Part shown: positions 7,443 to 15,534 of the stretch, piece by piece
How positions within the stretch are numbered: the stretch's first letter is position 1
Layout: each line of letters begins with the position of its first letter
Assembly: GCA_019247515.1 (NCBI GenBank)
Contig: JAFAOS010000561.1
Coordinates: 1-36,307 of the forward strand
Direction: 5' to 3'
DNA from: Chloroflexota bacterium
Lineage (GTDB): Bacteria; Chloroflexota; UBA6077; CF-72
DNA length: 36,307 bases
The notes under the pieces: model-generated
What the model saw: only the letters and a program-made list of their open reading frames with translations
Databases searched by the model: none
Told to the model about the DNA's origin: nothing
Translations under genes and position numbers: made by a program

Positions 7443-8843
7443 TCAGCTCCGTGCCAGGTCGTGCAGGCGCCAGTTCGCCTCGCGCAGCAGGGGGTAGAGC
7501 GAGCGATACGTCTCGAACAATTGAGCGTAGTACCCGACGCGGACGGGGTGCGGATCGAAGCGCTTCTCCACTCGGACCATCGCCTCGACGGCGGATGCCA
7601 GGTCGGGATGCGCGCCGACGCCGACAGCCGCAAGAACCGCGGCTCCCAGAGCGACCGCCTCCACCACTCGTGGCAGAAGCACCACTCGATCCAGGACGTC
7701 GGCTTTGATCTGGTTCCACACGTCGCTCCGCGCCTGGCCGCCGACACAGCGCACGTGGCGGACCGGCGCACCGGCGTCCTCCAGCCAATCCTGCATAGAG
7801 CGAAAGCTGAAGGCGACACCCTCCAGCAGCGCTCGGAAGAGGTGCGCGCGCGAATGCGCGAGCGTCAGGCCAACCCACGCGCCGCGCGCATAAGCATCGT
7901 GCGCGGCGCCCCGTTCGCCAGCGACGTTCGGCAGGAACACGAGCCCACCAGAACCAGGCGGGATGCAGGCGGCCGCGTCGAACAGCTCCACGTACGCACA
8001 CGCGGGCTCGGCGAAATTGCTTATGAACCAGTCCAGCGCGGCGCCGGAGTTGGCGGCGGTGCCAGTCAGGTGCAGGTCAAACATCGGATAGCCCAGGGGC
8101 GCCTCGCTCACCACGGTGAACGTGGCGGAGGTGCCGCAGTTGACACACGCGTCACCCGGCCGCTGGACGCCGCTGCCCAGCACGCCGAGCAGTCCGTCCA
8201 CATGACCGCCGACGACAGGTGTCCCCGCCGGCAGGCGCGTGTCCTCGGCGGCCGCGGGGCTCACGGCGCCAATCACCCGCCCCGGTGTCCAGGCAGTTGG
8301 GAAGTACTCGCGGTCCAGTTCGGCGGCCGCCAGCTCCGCGTCGGTAACGGACAGCAACGCGGCGGGCGCGCACATCAGACGCGACGTGAGGTAGTCCGGG
8401 CAACCGAGCAGCCAGCGGGTGCGACCCACCTCATCCGGGCGATTGCGGCTAAACCACGCCGCCTGGGCCGGCCACGAGCCCCAGACAGGGACGGGTTGGC
8501 CGAGCCGGGCATAGAGACGTTCGGCTTCGGCTGACGAGCGCGGATCGAGCCAGGTAATCGCGGCGTAGGTTGGGTTCAGGTCGGCATCGACCGGAACCAA
8601 GGTGGGCGCCTGGCCTCCGACCGCGACCGCCAGCACATGCACGCCAGCATGCTCGAGAAGCTCGCGGCAAGTGGTTGCCAGCGCCGTCCACCACTCGCGC
8701 GGGTCCTGCTCCCGTGCGTCGTGCTCGGGCGAGCTCACACCGTAGGCGGCGCGCCGAATGCCCAGAGGGGTGCCGTCCAGCAGAAACAGGCCGGCCTTGA
8801 GCGAACCAGTTCCGACGTCGACTCCCAGGACCGCCTCGGTCAC
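7443..8843 (-). CDS. FGGY-family carbohydrate kinase (xylulokinase-like)
   Basis: A 466-residue sugar kinase with the two-domain ASKHA fold. The N-terminal phosphate loop is GVDVGTGSLKAGLF (residues 7-20). The catalytic Asp is in GGHVDGLLG (Asp216), and the adenosine/second phosphate segment is NCGTSATFT. GGQARSDVWNQIKADV and EAVALGAAVLA near the C-terminus are typical of xylulokinase-type members. It phosphorylates a pentulose or similar sugar; the substrate is not certain. Start GTG 8843 lies 2 nt after the DUF3891 stop, so the genes are cotranscribed. Confidence 0.88.
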   Translation of the reverse strand: MTEAVLGVDVGTGSLKAGLFLLDGTPLGIRRAAYGVSSPEHDAREQDPREWWTALATTCRELLEHAGVHVLAVAVGGQAPTLVPVDADLNPTYAAITWLDPRSSAEAERLYARLGQPVPVWGSWPAQAAWFSRNRPDEVGRTRWLLGCPDYLTSRLMCAPAALLSVTDAELAAAELDREYFPTAWTPGRVIGAVSPAAAEDTRLPAGTPVVGGHVDGLLGVLGSGVQRPGDACVNCGTSATFTVVSEAPLGYPMFDLHLTGTAANSGAALDWFISNFAEPACAYVELFDAAACIPPGSGGLVFLPNVAGERGAAHDAYARGAWVGLTLAHSRAHLFRALLEGVAFSFRSMQDWLEDAGAPVRHVRCVGGQARSDVWNQIKADVLDRVVLLPRVVEAVALGAAVLAAVGVGAHPDLASAVEAMVRVEKRFDPHPVRVGYYAQLFETYRSLYPLLREANWRLHDLARS

Positions 8844-8845
8844 CG

Positions 8846-9631
8846 CTACTCGACCTGGTAGGTCAGCATCTCGGGAGCCGTCTGAAAATATGCCTTGCGG
8901 AACTCGTCACCACTGGCGAACGTCGCGCGCGCCAGCCTGCGGCAGGGGATGTGCAGCGTCAGAGGCCGTACGTCGAACGGGTACGGGTCGAACGCCACGC
9001 GACGATCGCCAAGCGGCTGCAGGCTCATCCGCACGCCGGAGTGCAGATTGCCATCGTAGGCGGTCGGTACGGGCTCGACGGCATGCGGGTAGGGCTCGCG
9101 GGTCGTGAAATACAGTCCCAACATATCCCAGACCTGCAGAAGTCGATAATTCGTCCAGATCGTGGCTCCGCCGATGGTGGCGCGCTCACGTTCCTGGGCT
9201 GGCTCGGCGCGGGCGATGAACTCATGGATCTGTGGGGGCAGTTCGGGGACCGACCTCCAGGCAGGGTACGTGATCGTCTCGTAGCGCGACTTCCACAGTC
9301 CGACGCGGTGCATGCCCACCAGCAGCGCTGAATACGGGTCGACGCCGGCCAACCAGTCGACGCACCACTGGTACGCGTCGAGCTGCTCGGGGCTGAAGGG
9401 CAGGCTGATGAAGGTGTACGGCTCACCGCTGGCGGGGTCGACGTCGGGGCGGGTTTCGTAGCGCAGCCAGCCAAAGTCGTGAAAGACCGCGGCGCGTGTC
9501 ACCGACTCGTATGGCTCGAGGGGCGCGAAATCGGCGTTGCCCCAGTGGGCGGCGAAGAAACCGGCGAGTCGCGAGTGATCGGTCTGTGTAATCGCCAGGG
9601 CGGCGCCGTCGTCCAGTTTGCGAATAATCAT
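8846..9631 (-). CDS. DUF3891 family protein
   Basis: A 261-residue protein matching the DUF3891 family, which has no established function. Visible features are the start MIIRKLDDG, an AAVFHDFGW segment with a His-Asp pair near residue 49, and SLPFSPEQLDAYQWCVDWL. A His in MHRVGL and the Trp/Tyr-rich WTNYRLLQVWDMLGLYF follow. The conserved His/Asp positions recall a metal-dependent or HD-like helical enzyme, but that is only a suggestion. A second ATG lies 9 nt upstream at 9640. It is the first gene of the operon with the FGGY kinase, riboflavin synthase and dehydratase, and is divergent from the zinc dehydrogenase at 9663. Confidence 0.75.
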   Translation of the reverse strand: MIIRKLDDGAALAITQTDHSRLAGFFAAHWGNADFAPLEPYESVTRAAVFHDFGWLRYETRPDVDPASGEPYTFISLPFSPEQLDAYQWCVDWLAGVDPYSALLVGMHRVGLWKSRYETITYPAWRSVPELPPQIHEFIARAEPAQERERATIGGATIWTNYRLLQVWDMLGLYFTTREPYPHAVEPVPTAYDGNLHSGVRMSLQPLGDRRVAFDPYPFDVRPLTLHIPCRRLARATFASGDEFRKAYFQTAPEMLTYQVE

Positions 9632-9632
9632 G

Positions 9633-9646
9633 TGCAACATTTTGCA
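9633..9646. promoter_or_regulatory. Candidate operator TGCAA-N4-TTGCA
   Basis: A perfect 5-bp inverted repeat (TGCAA CATT TTGCA) lies between the divergent DUF3891 operon and the zinc dehydrogenase, directly upstream of a TACAAT box. Its core GCAA-N4-TTGC recurs at 14372-14383 next to the SorC-type regulator gene. Confidence 0.45.
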
Positions 9647-9648
9647 GC

Positions 9649-9654
9649 TACAAT
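9649..9654 (+). promoter_or_regulatory. Candidate -10 box (TACAAT)
   Basis: TACAAT matches the -10 consensus at 5 of 6 positions and ends 8 nt before ATG 9663, implying a leaderless transcript. No clear -35 is present, so an activator or the adjacent dyad may matter. Confidence 0.4.
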
Positions 9655-9662
9655 TCGCGGCG

Positions 9663-10760
9663 ATGACAACGCTTGCGCGCGATGCTGCTCCAGGCGATGG
9701 TCCGCAGCCGCCGAAGCCGGCCGATCTACCGTCGACCATGCGTGCTGGCGTGCTCGTCGCGCCCCACGCGCTCGAGCTACGCGAATTCGATCTGCCGCGG
9801 CCGGGACCGGGCCAGGTGCTGGTCCGCGTGCGCGCCACCGCGCTGTGCACCTGGGAACAGCGCACGTACGCCGGCATCCAGGACATCAAGACGCCGTTCG
9901 TCGGCGGCCACGAGACCGCGGGCACCGTGGCGGCGCTCGGCGAGGGCGTGCTGTCCGTGCGGCTGGGCGACCACGTGGCGTTGGGTCCGGTGGCGTGCGA
10001 CGAGTGCCACTACTGCCGGCGCGGCTTTCCCGCGCGCTGCGAGAGCAACCTCGGACGCTTTTCGCTCGACGGCGCGTGGGGGCCCTGGGGTCTGGCGGAG
10101 TTCAAGCTCGTGCCGGCGCGGGCCGCGTTTCGCGTGTCGGACGAGCTGAGCTTTGCCGAAGCGTCGCTGTGCGAGCCGATCAGCTGCGTCGTGCACTCGG
10201 TCCGCGCGCTGCGCCCGGAGCTCGGCGACGACGTGGTGATCATCGGCGCGGGGCCGATGGGCTTGTTGAACCTGCTGGTGCTGAAGCAGCGCGGAGTGCG
10301 GGTCATCGTGTGCGAGCTGGACGCGGCGCGGCGCGACAAGGCGCGCTCGCTCGGCGCGGACGTCGTGCTCGATCTGCACGACGGTGACTTCGTGGAGCAG
10401 GTGCGGGGCTTGACCGAAGGTCGTGGCGCGGAGGCGGTCGTCGCGGCGGTGGGGAGTGCCCAGGTGGACGCCCTGGCCTTCGACATGGTGGCCAAAACAG
10501 GGAAGGTGGTGCTGTTCGCATCGGCACACCCGTCGCCCGAGCTGAGCGTTGACCACAACCTGATCCACAAGAACGAGGTGGACGTGCTCGGCGTTGAAGG
10601 CAAGAGCGTTCAGGACTTTCTCATCGCCGTGCGGCTGCTGAGTCACCGACTGATCGACGTGCGACCGTTGATCGACCGCCGCGTGCCGCTGACCGAGCTG
10701 GAGACCGCGTTCGAGCTGGCCATGCGGCCTGACACGTATCGGGTGGTGGTCACCCCCTAG
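9663..10760 (+). CDS. Zinc-dependent alcohol dehydrogenase (MDR)
   Basis: A 365-residue medium-chain dehydrogenase. Catalytic zinc residues are in TALCTWEQ and GGHETAGTV. The structural zinc cysteines are in CDECHYCRRGFPARC, the cofactor loop is GAGPMGLLN, and CELD after the next strand places an acidic residue for NAD binding. The N-terminus carries about 25 extra, proline-rich residues before MRAGVLVAP; an internal start at 9738 would remove them. ATG 9663 is preferred because a TACAAT box lies 8 nt upstream. The final CTAG (10757-10760) is shared with the stop of the convergent permease gene. It probably oxidises a polyol or secondary alcohol taken up by the adjacent system; substrate unknown. 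Confidence 0.86.
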   Translation: MTTLARDAAPGDGPQPPKPADLPSTMRAGVLVAPHALELREFDLPRPGPGQVLVRVRATALCTWEQRTYAGIQDIKTPFVGGHETAGTVAALGEGVLSVRLGDHVALGPVACDECHYCRRGFPARCESNLGRFSLDGAWGPWGLAEFKLVPARAAFRVSDELSFAEASLCEPISCVVHSVRALRPELGDDVVIIGAGPMGLLNLLVLKQRGVRVIVCELDAARRDKARSLGADVVLDLHDGDFVEQVRGLTEGRGAEAVVAAVGSAQVDALAFDMVAKTGKVVLFASAHPSPELSVDHNLIHKNEVDVLGVEGKSVQDFLIAVRLLSHRLIDVRPLIDRRVPLTELETAFELAMRPDTYRVVVTP

Positions 10761-11698
10761 AACTCGCGCTGGCGGGGGTCCAGTCGATCGCGCAGCCAAT
10801 CGCCGAGCAGGTTGATGGCCATCACCACCACGAGGATGGTCAGTCCGGGCCAGAACGCGACCCACCACGCGGCGCGGATGGGTTCGACGCCGTCCAGGAC
10901 CATGTTGCCCCAGCTCGGGGTTGGCGGCTGAACGCCGAGGCCCAGGAAGCTCAGCGAAGCTTCGAACAGGATCATGCTGGCCACCAGCAGCGACGAGAGC
11001 ACGATGATGCTGGCTGAGACCTGCGGCAGGACGTGGCGCATCACGATCCGCGCCGGGCTGGCGCCGACGACGCGCGCGGCAACGACGACTTCGCCGTGTT
11101 GCTGAGCCAGGGTTTCGCCGCGCACCACGCGCGCGTAGTTGACCCACGTGGTAATGCCGAGCACGACGATCAGCGTCGGGAGACTCGGGCCAACGATGAC
11201 CGCGACGGCAATCGCCAGGATGGCGTACGGGATAGCCTGCCACACGTCGACCAGCCGCATGAGCAGGCCGTCGTACCAGCCGCCGAAGTAGCCGGCGGTC
11301 AGCCCAACACCGGTGCCCAGCGTGGCCGCGAGCACCGCGCCCAGGCCAGCGACCAGGAGCGAAACGCGAGCGCCCTCGATTAAACGACTCAGGATGTCGC
11401 GCCCGAGGCCGTCAGTGCCGAGCCAGAAACGGGTCGCGCTGCGTGGGTCGACGAAGCCAGGCGGTTTGAGGCGCAAGGTGATGTCCTGGGCCAGTGGATC
11501 GTGCGGCTCGATGAGCGGCGCGCAAATCCCCACGACGATAAACAGGGTGACGACGATCAGGCCAAAGCTGGCCGCGGGGTCGAGACGCTGGAACGCAGCC
11601 AGCGAGAAGCGCCTTGGCGACGCGACCCGGCTGGCCCGCGGCCGGACAGCGGGCGCGGTCGGCGCGCTCAGGCCAATCGAATACGCGGGTCGAGCCAT
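10757..11698 (-). CDS. ABC transporter permease, DppC type
   Basis: A 313-residue inner-membrane permease of the dipeptide/oligopeptide/nickel family. It has a cytoplasmic N-terminus, a first helix at about 44-66 and the OppC N-terminal signature region, then five more helices. The ATPase-contact loop is EVVVAARVVGASPARIVMRHVLP. The C-terminal SFLGLGVQPPTPSWGNM is characteristic of DppC/OppC. It overlaps the upstream permease gene by 31 nt. Family 5 importers carry peptides but in soil bacteria also oligosaccharides and sugar acids; the setting suggests the latter, by inference. Confidence 0.9.
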   Translation of the reverse strand: MARPAYSIGLSAPTAPAVRPRASRVASPRRFSLAAFQRLDPAASFGLIVVTLFIVVGICAPLIEPHDPLAQDITLRLKPPGFVDPRSATRFWLGTDGLGRDILSRLIEGARVSLLVAGLGAVLAATLGTGVGLTAGYFGGWYDGLLMRLVDVWQAIPYAILAIAVAVIVGPSLPTLIVVLGITTWVNYARVVRGETLAQQHGEVVVAARVVGASPARIVMRHVLPQVSASIIVLSSLLVASMILFEASLSFLGLGVQPPTPSWGNMVLDGVEPIRAAWWVAFWPGLTILVVVMAINLLGDWLRDRLDPRQREF

Positions 11699-12585
11699 GC
11701 GTACGTCACATCGGCCGCCAGGTTGACCAGAACGACCACGGCGCCGGCGAGCAGCACGAACACCTGAATGACGGGCGTGTCGCGCGCCGAGATTGCGTCG
11801 ACCGCCAGTCGGCTCATGCCAGGATAGGCGAAGATCGCCTCGGCGATGACCGTGTTGCCGAACAGAAACGCGATCTGAATCCCGAGGAAGGCGACGACTG
11901 GAATCGCGGCGTTCTTGAGCGCGTGTCGCAGTACCACGAGTCGCGTCGGCAGGCCCTTGGCGAGTGCGGTGCGCACGTAGTCATTGGCCATTACTTCGAG
12001 CAGGCTCGAGCGCAAGAGTCGCGTGAGACCGGCGGCCGAATACGCGCCCGCGACGATGGCCGGCAGGATGATGCTCTGGGGCGTGGCGGCGCCGGAGGAC
12101 GGCAGCCAGCGCAGGTTGACCGCAAACAGCAGGATCAGCATCACGCCGAGCCACGGCGCCGCCACGGACTGGCCGAGCAGCGCCACGAAGCGCGCCAGGA
12201 AGTCGGGCATGCGGCGGTGGAACAGCGCGGCGACGATGCCGAGCGGGACGGCCACGAGCATCGCGAACAGCAGCGCCGCGCCCATCAGCGCCAGCGTCAT
12301 GGGCAGCCGGCCGAGGACGAGCGGCAGCGCGGCGGTGCGGTTGCGGAAGGAGGTCCCGAAGTCGCCGTGGGCGGCGCGGCCGACAAACTCCAGGTACTGG
12401 AGCGGCACGGGTTGGTCGAGGCCCATCTGATGACGAAACTGGGCGACCTGGTCGGGCGGGGTGTTGAGCGGGAGCAGGACCGAGGCGGGGTCACCGGTGA
12501 GCCAGGTCAGGCCGAAGACGATGATCGAGATGCCGAAGAGGACGAAGATGCCGTGGAGCAGGCGCTTCAGGATGTAGAGCAGCAC
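11668..12585 (-). CDS. ABC transporter permease, DppB type
   Basis: A 305-residue permease beginning MLLYILKRLLHGIFVLFGIS, the standard first helix of DppB/OppB. The GLDQPVPLQYLEFVGRAAHGDFGTS segment is the family's periplasmic signature. The cytoplasmic loop NDYVRTALAKGLPTRLVV..HALKNA contacts the ATPase. Together with the DppC-type gene it forms the channel. No ATP-binding gene follows; the next gene downstream is convergent. Confidence 0.92.
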   Translation of the reverse strand: MLLYILKRLLHGIFVLFGISIIVFGLTWLTGDPASVLLPLNTPPDQVAQFRHQMGLDQPVPLQYLEFVGRAAHGDFGTSFRNRTAALPLVLGRLPMTLALMGAALLFAMLVAVPLGIVAALFHRRMPDFLARFVALLGQSVAAPWLGVMLILLFAVNLRWLPSSGAATPQSIILPAIVAGAYSAAGLTRLLRSSLLEVMANDYVRTALAKGLPTRLVVLRHALKNAAIPVVAFLGIQIAFLFGNTVIAEAIFAYPGMSRLAVDAISARDTPVIQVFVLLAGAVVVLVNLAADVTYAWLDPRIRLA

Positions 12586-12647
12586 GGCGGGGGGTCAAGC
12601 CTCTTCAGGGTTTGTACTTTTTGGATGACAGCATCTGGAGGGTCGAA

Positions 12648-12677
12648 GAAGTTCTTCTCTTCAAAGAGAAGCAGAAC
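12648..12677. repeat. Hairpin repeat 1 between SBP and permease genes
   Basis: TTCTCTT pairs with AAGAGAA around a short loop, and outer GTTC pairs with GAAC across a 3-nt bulge. A close copy follows at 12705. It lies in the 201-nt gap between the substrate-binding protein and permease genes and would form in their shared mRNA. Confidence 0.65.
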
Positions 12678-12704
12678 CTGCGCTGCAGCATCGGCGGTGT
12701 CACG

Positions 12705-12733
12705 GAATTCTTCTCGTCGCAGAGAAGCAGAAC
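12705..12733. repeat. Hairpin repeat 2 between SBP and permease genes
   Basis: Imperfect copy of the element at 12648-12677. It keeps TTCTTCTC and GAGAAGCAGAAC but has GTCGCA as the loop (stem CTTCTC/GAGAAG). The 57-nt period places both in the same spacer, reminiscent of intercistronic mRNA-stabilising hairpins in binding-protein operons. Confidence 0.65.
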
Positions 12734-12786
12734 GTCGGTGGCGTTGGCTTGATGAGAAGCCGTCCTGGCGACAGACATCCCTGGAC

Positions 12787-14334
12787 CTACTGGAGGGTGA
12801 TATTCGTCGGCAGCAGGTAGTCTCGGCCGGTGGGGCCGGGCCAGTTTTGCACGCGCGGGCCGACGCCGTAAACGCTCACGTCGTTGGCCAGGTAGATGCC
12901 CATCGGGTCGTCGTGGAGCAGCCTGGCGATCTGTGAGTACAGGCCGGCCCGCGCGTCCTGGTCAAAGGTCGATGCGGCCTGTTTGGCCAGGTTGGTGGCG
13001 TCCTGGTCGCACGCGAACTGGTCGGCGAGGAAGCCGCCGCACACCGACGTGAAGTTCAGGAAGACGGCCGGGTCCTGGAGGCCGGCCCAGCGCGCGATGC
13101 GCATGTCGCTGGACTTGTCCTGGCTCCAGTTGCTGTTGAACGTGCCGACTTCGAGCGGGCGCGTCTGGACGGTGACGCCCACCTGCTGCAGTTGGCCAAT
13201 GACGGCGAGCGCCTCGTTGGGGTTGTCCGAGGTGGCCATGTCCATCGTCGCCGAAAAGCCGTTGGGATAGCCCGCGGCCGCCAGCAACTGCCTGGCGTAG
13301 GTCGGGTTGTAGTCGTACGGCGCGACGCTCGGGTCGTAGCCGAGGGCGCCCTCCATGATCGGGCTCGACTGGCGATGGCCCAAGCCCTTGAACAGGTTGT
13401 CGACGATAGAGTTGACGTCGACCGCCATATTCAGGGCCTGGCGCACGCGTCGGTCGGCGAGCGGGTCGCCGGCCTTCTTGGGCATGAACTCCACGAACTG
13501 GAGCTTGTCGGCGTTGCCGGTCACGATCTGGAAACCGTCGGCGGCCCGGCCGCGCAGGGTGTCGATGTCATCGGGCGCGACGTCGAAGATCATGTCGGCG
13601 GTGCCATTGAGCAGGTCGGCGATGCGCGTCGAGGCATCGGGCACCGGTCGGAAGACGACGGTTTGCACCAGCGGCGTACCCTTGTAGGTGCCGGTGCCCC
13701 AGTAATTGGGATTGGCCGCGAGCGTGGTGTGGTCGTCGCGCACGGACTCGACAAACCTGTACGGGCCGGTGCCGATGGGATTGGCGGCCAGAAAGTCCTC
13801 CGAGTTGGACGCGTAGTAGGCCGGGGGCACCATGGCCGCGCTTTGGGCCAGGGTGTCGAAGATGGTTGCCTCGGGCGTGGAGAAATGGAAGCGAACCGTG
13901 TAATCGTCGACGATCTCGACGCCCTGGAAGCTCTGCGGCCAACCTCCGCGCAGCGGCGAGTTCAGAGCCGGGTCGAGCAGGCGCTCGATGCTGTATTTGA
14001 CGCTCGCCGCGTTGAACGGCTCGCCATTCTGGAAGCTGACGCCCTGGCGCAGCTTGAACTCGACCGTGGTCGAATCTGGGAAGGACCACGACTCGGCGAG
14101 CATGGGCACCAGCGCCCCGGAGTAGTCACGTTCGACGAGATTGTCGAAGATAGAGTTGATGACCGAAAAACCCGAGGCCTGGGCGACGAGGGCGGGGTCC
14201 AGGGACTCGGCTTCGGCGGTGGTGTCGATGACGAGGGTGGCGCTGGTGGTCTGGGCGACCGGGGCGGCACGGGCCGGCAGGCTGCCGAGCAGGGGGAGCG
14301 CGACGAGTACGATGGCCAGCAGGAGTCGAGACAC
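12787..14334 (-). CDS. ABC transporter substrate-binding protein, family 5
   Basis: A 515-residue extracytoplasmic solute-binding protein of the DppA/OppA family. An N-terminal signal peptide (about residues 1-23, hydrophobic core LLLAIVLVALPLLGSLPARA) ends without a lipobox Cys, so it appears secreted or membrane-anchored by other means. Family motifs are DPALVAQASG, LAESWSFPD, FKLRQGVSFQNGEPF, NPIGTGPYRF, and DRRVRQALNMAVD. Start GTG 14334 has GGAGGG 4 nt upstream; a GTG 12 nt further upstream (14346) lacks one. It is the first gene of the importer and divergent from the SorC-type regulator. Confidence 0.9.
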   Translation of the reverse strand: MSRLLLAIVLVALPLLGSLPARAAPVAQTTSATLVIDTTAEAESLDPALVAQASGFSVINSIFDNLVERDYSGALVPMLAESWSFPDSTTVEFKLRQGVSFQNGEPFNAASVKYSIERLLDPALNSPLRGGWPQSFQGVEIVDDYTVRFHFSTPEATIFDTLAQSAAMVPPAYYASNSEDFLAANPIGTGPYRFVESVRDDHTTLAANPNYWGTGTYKGTPLVQTVVFRPVPDASTRIADLLNGTADMIFDVAPDDIDTLRGRAADGFQIVTGNADKLQFVEFMPKKAGDPLADRRVRQALNMAVDVNSIVDNLFKGLGHRQSSPIMEGALGYDPSVAPYDYNPTYARQLLAAAGYPNGFSATMDMATSDNPNEALAVIGQLQQVGVTVQTRPLEVGTFNSNWSQDKSSDMRIARWAGLQDPAVFLNFTSVCGGFLADQFACDQDATNLAKQAASTFDQDARAGLYSQIARLLHDDPMGIYLANDVSVYGVGPRVQNWPGPTGRDYLLPTNITLQ

Positions 14335-14371
14335 GGCACCCTCCACGGACGGGCTGCTGCAAGAATTCGCA

Positions 14372-14402
14372 GCAAATTATTGCAAGGGATATCCTTTCGC
14401 AA
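14372..14402. promoter_or_regulatory. Candidate SorC-type operator region
   Basis: Two overlapping dyads lie here: GCAA-ATTA-TTGC at 14372-14383, and at 14380-14402 a larger one centred on GGATATCC with outer TTGC and GCAA arms. They lie between the divergent regulator and importer genes, the usual place for a regulator's own operator. The first dyad matches the core of the dyad at 9633-9646. Confidence 0.45.
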
Positions 14403-14477
14403 TCGCCCCCCACCTGTCAAGTACCGCCCCGCACCCGACGTGTCGTGCACCATACTAGCGCCGAGACTCAGGATCTG

Positions 14478-15530
14478 GTGCCCATTCCGAGATCGCGTCC
14501 CAGCCCGCCGCCTCGCCCGTCGCAGCCCGACGAGCAATACGAGCTGCTGCGCTGGGTCGCCGAGCTGTACTACCTCCAGCAGCAGGGCCAGGCAGATATC
14601 GCCAATCTGATCGGCGCTTCCGTGTCGAAGGTCTCGCGCTTGCTGGCCGAGGCGCGGCGCCAGGGCATCGTCACCATCCACGTCGCCGCCTCGCGCGTGG
14701 GCGAGTCGCCGTTCGAACGCGAGCTGGCCGAGCGGCTGGGTTTGCAGGCCGTCTACGTGGCGCCAGCTCGCGTCGCCGACGCGTCGGTCGCCAGTCGCGC
14801 CGCGGCGTTGATGGCTGCCCGCATGCTGCCGCGGCTGCTGCCCATGCAGGGCCTGGTTGGACTTTCCGGGGGCTATACCGTGGCCCAGCTGGCGCACTCG
14901 CTCGAGCCGCTGCCCGGCGTCGATTTGACGCTGGTGCCGCTGCAGGGCAACTGGGTGGAAGGTGGCGTGCACGTCCACAACGACCAGGTGTGTCGCGACG
15001 CCGCGCACAGCTTGCAGGCGCGAGCGCTGTCGCTGCCGGCGCCGATGGTCTTCGATCGGGCCGATACGCGCGACGCGCTGCTGCGCGACCGCAGCATTCG
15101 GCCGGTCACCTCGCGCTGGTCGGAACTGGACATGGCCGTCGTCGGCGTGGGACCGGCGCCCAGCGTCCAGGGCGTGGATTACCTGTCGGTGATGGGCCAG
15201 CTGCCGGACGAGGTGCGGTCCGACCTGCAGGAGCATGGAGTGGTGGGCGACCTGTGCGCGCACATGTTCGACGCGGCGGGCCACTTCGTCGAGCACGAGG
15301 TCAGCCGCCGGACGCTGTCCATCTCGATTGACGAGCTGCGCCGCGTGCCGCGGGTGGTGGCCGTGGCGGGCGGCCTCAGCAAAGCCATCAGCCTGCTCGG
15401 CGCGGTGCGGACGGGGATTCCGAAGGTGCTGATCACCGATCAACTGGCGGCCGAGAGCCTCTCTTCGCTAGTCAACGGCGAGAGCAACAACCACTACGCC
15501 GGCGGCGCGGAGGGCTTTCAACGATCGTGA
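14478..15530 (+). CDS. SorC/DeoR-type sugar-binding transcriptional regulator
   Basis: A 350-residue regulator with an N-terminal HTH (about residues 26-64 of this product; LYYLQQQGQADIANLIGASVSKVSRLLAEARRQG, read in two parts) and a C-terminal sugar-binding domain. That domain has the phosphate/sugar loop GLSGGYTVAQLA and the strand VAVAGGLSKA. Such proteins bind phosphorylated sugars and control uptake and catabolic operons. GTG 14478 is preceded by AGGA; an in-frame GTG at 14445 would add 11 residues and has no ribosome site. It is divergent from the SBP-permease operon, its likely target, and has GCAA/TTGC dyads in the shared promoter region. Confidence 0.88.
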   Translation: MPIPRSRPSPPPRPSQPDEQYELLRWVAELYYLQQQGQADIANLIGASVSKVSRLLAEARRQGIVTIHVAASRVGESPFERELAERLGLQAVYVAPARVADASVASRAAALMAARMLPRLLPMQGLVGLSGGYTVAQLAHSLEPLPGVDLTLVPLQGNWVEGGVHVHNDQVCRDAAHSLQARALSLPAPMVFDRADTRDALLRDRSIRPVTSRWSELDMAVVGVGPAPSVQGVDYLSVMGQLPDEVRSDLQEHGVVGDLCAHMFDAAGHFVEHEVSRRTLSISIDELRRVPRVVAVAGGLSKAISLLGAVRTGIPKVLITDQLAAESLSSLVNGESNNHYAGGAEGFQRS

Positions 15531-15534
15531 GGGT

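Noticed and set aside
7437..7450. FMN riboswitch before ribE
   Set aside because: Only 5 nt separate the kinase stop from the ribE start, so there is no room for a leader.
12601..12786. Small gene between the SBP and permease genes
   Set aside because: Open frames here are short and composed of the hairpin repeats; none has a convincing start with ribosome site.
14335..14477. SBP as a lipoprotein
   Set aside because: The signal peptide region ends in PARAAPVAQ with no Cys near the cleavage site.
13192..14610. Long plus-strand open frame antisense to the substrate-binding protein
   Set aside because: Its product is Arg/Gly/Asp-rich without known motifs, while the minus strand encodes a clear family 5 binding protein.
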